The notes below the pieces were generated by a model that saw only the letters and a list, made by a program, of their open reading frames with translations, was not told where the DNA came from and did not search any database. A DNA stretch of 16,150 bases, taken from NCBI GenBank assembly GCA_937911855.1, contig CALDPK010000279.1, positions 1 through 16,150 on the forward strand. The letters are read 5' to 3'. Positions 6,285 to 12,565 of the stretch are shown piece by piece. The position numbers were made by a program, and so were the translations under genes. Within the stretch, counting starts at the first letter, position 1, and every line of letters starts with the position of its first letter. This DNA comes from an uncultured Trueperaceae bacterium (GTDB lineage Bacteria > Deinococcota > Deinococci > Deinococcales > Trueperaceae).

Positions 6285-6442
6285 CAGGCCTGTGCCGCCG
6301 GAGCTGACTGCTCCGCCACCCGCCTGCATCTGACCGCAAAGAACATCCAAGACCGAGGCTCAGGCCTGCCTGTGCCGGCTGACCGGCGTCCCTTTTCAGG
6401 GGACCGCTGGAACGTTGCCGGCAGAAACCGGGAAACACTACT

Positions 6443-8254
6443 TTGACAACTGAATCCGTTGCCAGGCCGGCACATCCGTCCGGCCACCAGCAATTCACTG
6501 ATTACCTGCGGCCACAGTGGCGTAGCGTCGCGCTGATGAGCGTACTGATCGTGGCCTACGTAGGCCTGCAACTGTACGTGCCCCTGCTGCTGGGCGAGTT
6601 CATAGATTCCGCCCTGGGCGGCGCCGTAGCCGCAGCCCTCAGGGACATCGCCGTCATCTTCCTTGTCGCCGCCGTGTTCCGTCAGCTGCTCGGCGCGGCC
6701 GCAACCTACGTGGGCGCCGACCTTGGCTGGCGGGTCACCAACAGCCTGCGTCATGACCTTGCCACCCACGCCTTCGCGATGGACATCGACTGGCACAAAT
6801 CCAGGACTCCCGGGGAGTTCATCGAGCGGATCGACGGTGACCTGACTGCGCTCGGCAACTTCTTCAGCCAGTTCTCCGTGCGGGTGTTCGCTGGCCTGCT
6901 CATAGTCCTGAGTGTACTCACCGTCCTGTGGGTCATCGACCCGTGGATCGGCCTGGGCCTGACGTTCGTCAGCCTGCTCGAAGTCGGGGTGATCCTCCTG
7001 ACCAGGCGCCGTGCCGAAGCGGCCAGCGCCGAAGAGCGGGAGAGCAGCGCGGAGCTGTTCAGCTTCGTCGAGGAACGGCTTGCCGGCATCGAGGACATCC
7101 GCGCCAACGGAGCTGGCCTTCACGCGATGTGGAGCTTCAACGGCGTGATGCGCAACTTCCATTCGAAGACCCTGCGCGCGTGGCGTGCCCGCGTGGCCTC
7201 CTGGCTGGGAGCGTACGGCGCGTACGTGCTCGGCCTGATGGTGGGCATGGGCCTGATGATCCTGTTCGTCATCCAGGGCAAGCACACCGTCGGGACCGCG
7301 TTCATAGTCTTCCAGTACCTGGGGATGCTCAACGAGCAGATCGAGATCGTCACCCAGCACATGCAGGAACTGCAGAAGGCAAGCGCGGGGCTGACCCGGG
7401 TGCGCGAGATGCTGGACACTGAAACCGCGCTTCCGCCGGGCGGCAGCAAGGGGCTGCCACCGGGACCCCTGGGCGTGTCGTTCGAGGGCGTCAGCTTCAG
7501 CTACCCTGCCCGTGGCGACCTGCCCGCCCGCACCACCATGCGGAACGTTTCTTTCAGCCTGGCTCCCGGCGAAGTGCTGGGCCTGCTGGGCCGGACGGGC
7601 TCGGGCAAGACGACCCTCACCAGGCTGCTGTTCCGCTTCTACGATCCCGCTCAGGGCAGCGTGAAGCTCGCCGGCCACGACCTGCGTGACCTGGATGAGC
7701 ATTCACTGCGCAGCAGCATCGGCCTGGTCACCCAGGATGTGCAGCTCTTCCAGGCGACGGTCCGCGACAACCTGACGTTCTTCTCGGACGGCTACACGGA
7801 TGAAGAACTCACCGCGCTGCTGATTGACGTGGGACTGGGCGACTGGCTCGCCACCCTGCCCGCCGGACTCGACACCACCGTCAGCGCGGGCGGCTCCAAC
7901 CTGAGCGCCGGTGAATCGCAGCTGCTGGCGCTGGCGCGGGTGTTCCTCAAGGACCCCGGCCTGGTCATCCTGGACGAGCCGTCATCCAGGCTCGATCCGG
8001 ACACCGAACGGCGGCTGGAAAGCGCCGTCAGCCGTCTGCTCGAAGGTCGCACCGCAATAATCATCGCGCACCGGCTCGACACCGTCGAACGTGCTGACCG
8101 CATCATGGTCCTGGCCGACGGCAGCGTGGTCGAGTACGGCCCCAGGCAGCGGCTGGCTGCCGATCCGGCCAGCCGTTACGCCCGTCTGCTGCGCGCTTCC
8201 GGCAGTGGGGCAGACCTTGATCAGCTGCTCGACGAAGCAGAGGAGAAGTCATGA
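6443..8254 (+). CDS. ABC exporter half-transporter, subunit with the catalytic glutamate
   Basis: This is an integral-membrane type I (now type IV) ABC exporter half, 603 residues. The membrane domain spans about 25-315 with hydrophobic stretches near 28-50, 70-92, 148-188 and 255-290. The ATPase domain follows: Walker A GRTGSGKTT (383-391), Q-loop Gln431, signature LSAGE (487-491), Walker B VILDE (508-512) with catalytic Glu512, and H-loop His543. The signature departs from LSGGQ. Its partner gene has the opposite defect, so the two must pair. The start is TTG; the frame is open upstream only to 6383, with no ATG or GTG, and the next ATG lies inside the first membrane segment. Its TGA overlaps the next ATG. 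Substrate is unknown; lipids, peptides or drugs are usual for TmrAB and BmrCD relatives. Confidence 0.94.
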   Translation: MTTESVARPAHPSGHQQFTDYLRPQWRSVALMSVLIVAYVGLQLYVPLLLGEFIDSALGGAVAAALRDIAVIFLVAAVFRQLLGAAATYVGADLGWRVTNSLRHDLATHAFAMDIDWHKSRTPGEFIERIDGDLTALGNFFSQFSVRVFAGLLIVLSVLTVLWVIDPWIGLGLTFVSLLEVGVILLTRRRAEAASAEERESSAELFSFVEERLAGIEDIRANGAGLHAMWSFNGVMRNFHSKTLRAWRARVASWLGAYGAYVLGLMVGMGLMILFVIQGKHTVGTAFIVFQYLGMLNEQIEIVTQHMQELQKASAGLTRVREMLDTETALPPGGSKGLPPGPLGVSFEGVSFSYPARGDLPARTTMRNVSFSLAPGEVLGLLGRTGSGKTTLTRLLFRFYDPAQGSVKLAGHDLRDLDEHSLRSSIGLVTQDVQLFQATVRDNLTFFSDGYTDEELTALLIDVGLGDWLATLPAGLDTTVSAGGSNLSAGESQLLALARVFLKDPGLVILDEPSSRLDPDTERRLESAVSRLLEGRTAIIIAHRLDTVERADRIMVLADGSVVEYGPRQRLAADPASRYARLLRASGSGADLDQLLDEAEEKS

Positions 8255-10062
8255 TTTCCGTAACCGGAAAACCCGCGGCACCGGCTGCGGGCAAAGACCG
8301 CACGCTGGGCCTGGTGGCCAGGTTGCTGCGCTACCGCACCCCGCTGTTCCTTCTCACGGCGTTCCTGTGGATGCTGGTCCACTCCACCCCCGCGCTGTAC
8401 GGTGTGCTGGACAAGGGCCTGTTCGATGCCCTGGCCGACAGCACCAGCCAGCCCGTGAGCCCCTGGACGTTCCTCATCCTGATCGGACTGCTCAACCTGA
8501 GCCGGATCGGGTTGCTGGCCGGCGCTTTCCTGACCTTCGCGATCTACTACGTGGAGATCCAGTTGCTCCTGCGCCGCAACGTGCTGTCGTGGCTGCTCAC
8601 GGCACCCCGGGCGCGGCGCCTGCCCGATTCGCCCAGTGAGGCGGTGACCCGCTTCCGGGACGACGTCGAGGACATCGTCCGCTACGTCGACAGTTTCGTG
8701 GACCTGACGGGTTTCGTGGCGTTCTCCGCCATCGCGCTCGTGGTGATGATGCGCGTGGACGTGTTCATGACGCTGATGGTTCTGCTGCCGATGCTCGTGG
8801 CGGTCGGCTTCTCGCGGGCCATCCAGGGCCCCATCAGGAACGCCCGCCGCCGCCTGCGGGAGGCGACCGGCCGCGTCACCGATTTCATCGGCGAGATGAT
8901 GGGCAGCGTCCAGGCCCTGCGGATCGCGGGCCGCGAGGACAGCGCGATGCGGCATTTCGCCCAGCTGAACGAGACGCGCCGCCGCGCCGGCCTGCGTGAC
9001 AGCCTGCTGACCGAATCGTTCCGCAGCGTCTCGGACAACATGGTGAGCGTCGCAACGGGAATCATGCTGCTGCTGGCATCAACCCGCATGCAGGAGGGCG
9101 TGTTCACGGTCGGTGACTTCGCACTGTTCATGGCTTACCTGCCGTTCCTGACGGGCATAATGACATTCTTCGGCAACATGCTCGTCGAACATCGCCGCGC
9201 CGGAGTCGCCTTCGAGCGGCTCGGCAGGCTGACGGTTGACGCACCCCGCAACCTGCTGGCCGAGCCTGTCGACCTGGAGCTGCGCGGGGAGCGGCGCAGG
9301 TTCGAACTGACCTCAGCTGAGCGCGTGCCGCTCAGGACACTGGACGTGCGCGGGCTCAGCTACCGCTTTCCCGACGGCGGTTCGGCCGGCATCGCCGACA
9401 TCAGTTTCAGCCTGGAGCGGGGCTCGATGACCGTTATCACCGGGCGCATCGGCGCGGGCAAGACGACGCTGCTGCGCACCCTGCTTGGCCTGCTGCCGCC
9501 AGATGAAGGCCAGGTGCTGTGGAACGGCGAACTGGTGGCGGACCCGGCCAGCTTCCTGGTGCCGCCGCAGGCTGCCTACACCTCGCAGATCCCACGGCTG
9601 TTCAGTGACACGCTGCGCGAGAACCTGGTGCTGGGACGCCGCCTGAACCAGGCCGGCCTGGATGACGCGCTTGACCTGGCCGTGCTGCGGCACGACATCG
9701 GGCAGCTGGACCACGGCCTGGAAACCCAGGTGGGCAGCCGGGGCGTCCGCCTGTCAGGCGGCCAGGTTCAGCGCAGCGCCGCAGCCCGGATGTTCCTCAG
9801 GGACGCCGAGCTGCTGGTGTTCGACGACCTGTCCAGTGCACTCGACGTGGAAACCGAGGCGCGGCTGTGGCGTGGCATCTACGCCGCCGGGGACGCAACC
9901 TGCCTGGTCGTGTCACACCGCCGGTCAGCCCTCGAGCGGGCTGACCGGATCCTGGTGCTGGACGGTGGCCGGCTCGTGGCGAGCGGGACGATGCAGGAGC
10001 TTCTGGATTCAAGCAGCGGGTTCCGCAGCATGTGGCAGGCGGAACCCGCTGAACCGGTTTAG
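8251..10062 (+). CDS. ABC exporter half-transporter, subunit with the degenerate ATP site
   Basis: This is the partner of the preceding gene, also 603 residues, coupled by an ATGA overlap. The membrane domain occupies about 30-310, with hydrophobic stretches near 31-50, 72-100, 152-190 and 263-310. The ATPase domain has Walker A GRIGAGKTT (398-406), Q-loop Gln446, canonical signature LSGGQ (501-505), Walker B LLVFDD (521-526) and H-loop His556. Asp526 stands where the catalytic glutamate belongs. So this subunit gives a normal signature to the partner's active site while its own nucleotide site is degenerate. This is the pattern of heterodimeric exporters such as TmrAB of Thermus thermophilus. 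It ends 7 bases from the convergent thiB stop, with no visible terminator. Confidence 0.94.
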   Translation: MISVTGKPAAPAAGKDRTLGLVARLLRYRTPLFLLTAFLWMLVHSTPALYGVLDKGLFDALADSTSQPVSPWTFLILIGLLNLSRIGLLAGAFLTFAIYYVEIQLLLRRNVLSWLLTAPRARRLPDSPSEAVTRFRDDVEDIVRYVDSFVDLTGFVAFSAIALVVMMRVDVFMTLMVLLPMLVAVGFSRAIQGPIRNARRRLREATGRVTDFIGEMMGSVQALRIAGREDSAMRHFAQLNETRRRAGLRDSLLTESFRSVSDNMVSVATGIMLLLASTRMQEGVFTVGDFALFMAYLPFLTGIMTFFGNMLVEHRRAGVAFERLGRLTVDAPRNLLAEPVDLELRGERRRFELTSAERVPLRTLDVRGLSYRFPDGGSAGIADISFSLERGSMTVITGRIGAGKTTLLRTLLGLLPPDEGQVLWNGELVADPASFLVPPQAAYTSQIPRLFSDTLRENLVLGRRLNQAGLDDALDLAVLRHDIGQLDHGLETQVGSRGVRLSGGQVQRSAAARMFLRDAELLVFDDLSSALDVETEARLWRGIYAAGDATCLVVSHRRSALERADRILVLDGGRLVASGTMQELLDSSSGFRSMWQAEPAEPV

Positions 10063-10069
10063 TACAGAG

Positions 10070-11128
10070 TCAGCGGCGGGCAGCTGCGGGGTCCGCGCCC
10101 TGCAGCACCACCCGCGTCCACTGCAGCAGCCACTCTTCCTGTCCTTCGCTGATCACTTCAGGATCCAGGACGGTGCCCTGGTCGCGAGGAACGTCAGCGA
10201 ACTCCAGGAACTCTGGGGGCAGCTCGGTGCCTTCCACAACCGGGTACACGAACATGGCCAGGGGAATCGCTGCCTGCACGTCGTCTGACAGCAGGAAGTC
10301 GATGAACGCCCGCGCGCCCTCGGGGTTGGCGGCACCAGCAAGCACGCCGGCGGCTTCGATCTGGCGCCACACGCAGCCGTCGCACAGCAGGTTGACGGTC
10401 GGAGCAGTCTCGGGTGGCTCGTCGGCGAAGATCACCTCGGCAGCCGGACTGCTGGCGTACGACAGGACGATGGGCCGGTCGCCGCCGTAGCGGGTGAAGG
10501 CCGTGTAATAAGCGTCAGTCCAGCCGTTCGTCACCTGCACGCCGTTGTCACGCAGGTCAGCCCACCAGTCGAGCCAGCCGTAGTCCGCGTCCTCGCCGAA
10601 CTGGCTGATGGTGGTGAGCATGAAAGCCAGGCCGGTGCTGCTGGCAGCCGGATCCTGCACGACGGTAAGGCCGTGCCAGGCGGGATCAGTAAGGTCTGCA
10701 AGCGTTTCGGGCAGGGGCAGGCCGGCTTCGTCGAACCAGCCGACGTCCAGGTTGAAGGCGACGTAGCCCAGGTCGACCGGCGTGACCAGATGGTCATCTG
10801 ACAGGTGGAACTGCTCGGGTACGCCAGCGAGCGCGGGGGATTCGTACGGTTCAAGTACACCGGCACCGGCGGCGCGGTGCAGCAGGCTGTTGTCGATGCC
10901 GAACAGCACGTCCGCGACGGGCCGGCCAGCGGTCAGCACGGCACGGTTCACCACTTCGCCGGCGTCACCGCCGGGCAGCAGTTCAACGGGCCAGCCGGTC
11001 TGTTCGGTGAACTGTTCGAGCAGTTCAACCGGCAGGTCGAACGACGTATGGGTCAGCACCCGCACGGGTTGCTGGGCCAGTGTGATACCTGCCAGCAGGA
11101 TTGTGATGGTTGCAAGGATTCTTCTCAT
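10070..11128 (-). CDS. thiB: Thiamine ABC transporter substrate-binding protein
   Basis: ThiB (TbpA) is the extracytoplasmic receptor that delivers thiamine or TPP to a ThiPQ-type importer. The 352-residue protein begins with a signal peptide: MRR, a hydrophobic core ILATITILLAGITLA, and probable cleavage near residue 18-20. No lipobox is present. Family hallmarks are in order: VLTHTSFDLP (24-33), ADVLFGIDNSLL (72-83), the PVDLGYVAFN stretch (117-126), QDPAASSTGLAF (158-169), NGWTDAYYT (201-209) and VLSYASSPA (221-229). These match E. coli TbpA segments I remember (DSF, DVVLGLDN, GWSEAY, LSYTTSPA). It has its own promoter region with a TPP riboswitch and a strong GGGAGGAG ribosome binding site. 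It lies 4.6 kb from the ATPase candidate, and no permease gene is in the window. Confidence 0.94.
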   Translation of the reverse strand: MRRILATITILLAGITLAQQPVRVLTHTSFDLPVELLEQFTEQTGWPVELLPGGDAGEVVNRAVLTAGRPVADVLFGIDNSLLHRAAGAGVLEPYESPALAGVPEQFHLSDDHLVTPVDLGYVAFNLDVGWFDEAGLPLPETLADLTDPAWHGLTVVQDPAASSTGLAFMLTTISQFGEDADYGWLDWWADLRDNGVQVTNGWTDAYYTAFTRYGGDRPIVLSYASSPAAEVIFADEPPETAPTVNLLCDGCVWRQIEAAGVLAGAANPEGARAFIDFLLSDDVQAAIPLAMFVYPVVEGTELPPEFLEFADVPRDQGTVLDPEVISEGQEEWLLQWTRVVLQGADPAAARR

Positions 11129-11155
11129 GGTCTCCTCCCGTCACCGGGCCGGACC
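11129..11155 (-). promoter_or_regulatory. Hairpin masking the thiB ribosome binding site
   Basis: On the minus strand CCCG (11148-11145) and CGGG (11140-11137) pair around a GTGA tetraloop of the GNRA type. An outer GGTC (11155-11152) pairs GACC (11132-11129). The 3' arm contains the ribosome binding site GGGAGGAG (11139-11132) and ends at the base before the ATG. This would make the TPP switch act on translation initiation. Pairing was worked out by eye. Confidence 0.55.
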
Positions 11156-11175
11156 GAATTTCCAGCTGAGCTTTT

Positions 11176-11267
11176 CACGCTTCCTCCGACCGTACTAACG
11201 GTTTCAGGTTCTAGGGTCTGATCTCAGCCTTGCCGGATGAATCCGGCCGGGCACCCCTGGTGACGCG
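11176..11267 (-). ncRNA. TPP riboswitch (thi box) controlling thiB
   Basis: The minus strand carries the full conserved core of a thi box. In order: GGGGTGC (11257-11251); a P3 stem GCCGGA-TTCA-TCCGGC (11247-11232); CTGAGA (11227-11222); ACCC (11217-11214), which pairs with the GGGG; GAACCTGA (11211-11204); a stem ACCGT-TAGT-ACGGT (11202-11189); and CGGAGGAA (11188-11181). P1 forms from CGCGT (11267-11263) and GCGTG (11180-11176), with two G-U pairs. Binding of TPP should repress thiB when the cofactor is plentiful. It is the only riboswitch I recognise in the window. Confidence 0.93.
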
Positions 11268-11270
11268 CTC

Positions 11271-11276
11271 ATTGTA
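11271..11276 (-). promoter_or_regulatory. -10 element upstream of the TPP riboswitch
   Basis: TACAAT on the minus strand lies just before the aptamer; initiation would fall near 11264, at the 5' strand of P1. No clear -35 was found. Its placement between the MFS stop (11299) and the riboswitch makes thiB independently transcribed. Confidence 0.5.
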
Positions 11277-11298
11277 TGCCACGGCCTGCCCGCTGAAG

Positions 11299-12516
11299 CT
11301 AGTGCACCACGACATCGCGCTTCGGCGGGACTTCGGGAAGGCGCAGCCACGCCAGGACCACGGTGGCGATGAAGATGACTGCACCGAACATGAACACTGC
11401 CTGGTAACCGTATAGCGAGGCGATCCCCACTGCGAGAAGGGGCGCCAGGGCCCGGGCTGCAGACATCACCGAGTTGTCCAGCCCGAAGGCGCTGCCTATC
11501 TCGTCTTCGTCAGCGTAAGAGGCTATCAGGGCGCTGAGGGCCGGCATGAGCCCACCGGTCGCGAAACCCGCGATTGCGTTGGCCAGCAGCAGCTGCCAGC
11601 CTTCGGTCACGAACGCCATCGCCACGTAACTGAGCGCGGACGCGATGCCCGACAGCAGCAGGATCTTCTTGTGGCCGGTACGGTCGCCCAGGCTGCCCAG
11701 CAGCAGCGAGGACACCGTGCCGGTGGCGCTCGAGATGCCGATCACCAGCCCGGTGAACGTGCCCAGCCCCTGGCTGCCGGCCATGATCAGCGGCACGAAC
11801 AGCGGCAGGATGGGGACGAGCAGGCTGCGGGACAGGCTGCTGGAGAAGCGCGCTATGAAGGTGGTGGTCATGCCGCGTTTGGCGAACAGCACGCGCCAGC
11901 CACCCAGGATCGTCTGCCGGGCTGCGCGCGGCACCGGGGTGAAGTCTTCCTTGACGCCGAAGATGACCACCACGCCGCCGATGAACAGCAGTATGCCCGT
12001 GACGATGAACGAGGTGGCGTAGCCGAACTGGTCAGCCAGGATGCCGCCGATGACCGGTCCCAGGGCGATGCCTCCCCAGCTGGCTGTCTGCAGCACGCTC
12101 ATGGCGTAACCGCTGCGGTTGCGGGGAGCGATCGACGCGACCAGGGCGTTGCCGGCACTCACGGTCCCTGACAGGATCCCCTGGATTGCCCGCAGGAGCA
12201 CCAGCTGCTCGGCACTCGCGACGAACGCCATGAGCGTGACGGCCAGTGCTCCACCCAGCAGTGCGCGGATGAGCATGGGCTTGCGGCCGATGCGGTCGGC
12301 AACCGCACCCCACAGCGGCGAGGCGATCGCCATCGTCACTGCCTGGGCGCTGAACACGGCTCCGGTCCAGAAGGCGATGCTCGTTCCGGTACTGGAACCC
12401 AGCTCGGTGACGTAGTTCGGAAGGAACGGGAATATCATGCTGAAACCCACCGACGACAGCAGCTGCGCCAGGGCCAGAATCCACAGCATCCTCTGCCAGC
12501 CGGGTGTCCCGTTCAT
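11299..12516 (-). CDS. Major facilitator superfamily transporter, DHA1 drug-efflux type
   Basis: The 405-residue protein is a 12-helix MFS permease by its length and its alternating hydrophobic blocks. Motif A between helices 2 and 3 reads GAVADRIGRKPML (70-82), and a related half-motif GSLGDRTGHKKIL sits in the second half. Helix 5 has GPVIGGILAD, resembling the antiporter motif C of drug/H+ antiporters. Together these suggest proton-driven efflux of small molecules, but the substrate cannot be read from sequence. The ATG at 12516 is preceded by TAGCAT with an 8-base gap, so the message may be nearly leaderless. It is divergent from pta. Downstream, its TAG is 23 bases before the thiB -10 element. 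Confidence 0.9.
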   Translation of the reverse strand: MNGTPGWQRMLWILALAQLLSSVGFSMIFPFLPNYVTELGSSTGTSIAFWTGAVFSAQAVTMAIASPLWGAVADRIGRKPMLIRALLGGALAVTLMAFVASAEQLVLLRAIQGILSGTVSAGNALVASIAPRNRSGYAMSVLQTASWGGIALGPVIGGILADQFGYATSFIVTGILLFIGGVVVIFGVKEDFTPVPRAARQTILGGWRVLFAKRGMTTTFIARFSSSLSRSLLVPILPLFVPLIMAGSQGLGTFTGLVIGISSATGTVSSLLLGSLGDRTGHKKILLLSGIASALSYVAMAFVTEGWQLLLANAIAGFATGGLMPALSALIASYADEDEIGSAFGLDNSVMSAARALAPLLAVGIASLYGYQAVFMFGAVIFIATVVLAWLRLPEVPPKRDVVVH

Positions 12517-12524
12517 GAAGCAAC

Positions 12525-12530
12525 ATGCTA
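12525..12530 (-). promoter_or_regulatory. -10 element of the MFS gene
   Basis: TAGCAT on the minus strand ends 8 bases before the ATG at 12516, the same hexamer as at tdk. No Shine-Dalgarno sequence lies between. It occupies the left part of the 49-base region shared with the divergent pta gene. Confidence 0.4.
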
Positions 12531-12555
12531 ACGCTCTTCGGGCCTCGGTTATGCT

Positions 12556-12563
12556 GGGAGGAG
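12556..12563 (+). promoter_or_regulatory. Ribosome binding site that fixes the pta start
   Basis: GGGAGGAG ends 2 bases before the ATG at 12566. It supports this start over the in-frame upstream ATG at 12437, which lies inside the MFS gene. A TATGCT at 12550-12555 resembles a -10, but initiation from it would cut into this site, so the true promoter may be farther upstream. Confidence 0.65.
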
Positions 12564-12565
12564 CG

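Larger units (their letters stand above)
6202..6442 (+). promoter_or_regulatory. Structured 5' leader of the ABC exporter operon
   Basis: This stretch of about 240 bases holds no gene other than the leader ORF. It contains several potential RNA elements. A hairpin has CGGAGC (6299-6304) and GCTCCG (6310-6315) around a 5-base loop. A second is GCCGG-CTGA-CCGGC (6374-6387). A third has GTCCC (6388-6392) pairing GGGAC (6400-6404). CCGG repeats at 6418-6421 and 6428-6431 could fold over the weak ribosome binding site. Two exclusive long-range helices join 6255-6263 to 6355-6363, or 6285-6292 to 6361-6368. No stem is followed by a T tract, so control would act on translation or through Rho, not an intrinsic terminator. 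It matches no riboswitch class I recognise. Confidence 0.5.

Noticed and set aside
6388..6415. T-box-like ending (AGGGGACCGCTGGAACG) in the exporter leader
   Set aside because: It only loosely resembles the T-box antiterminator consensus. No specifier-loop or terminator structure was found, and the downstream genes are not amino-acid related.
6152..7702. A 516-codon open frame on the minus strand opposite the first exporter gene
   Set aside because: Its composition (rich in Gln, His, Glu, Ala) is the usual antisense shadow in GC-rich DNA, and it covers the exporter promoter. The plus-strand frame has all ABC motifs.
12437..12565. A longer N terminus for Pta from the ATG at 12437
   Set aside because: It would lie inside the MFS coding region and add 43 residues with no family counterpart; the ATG at 12566 has a strong ribosome binding site and begins at the P-loop strand.
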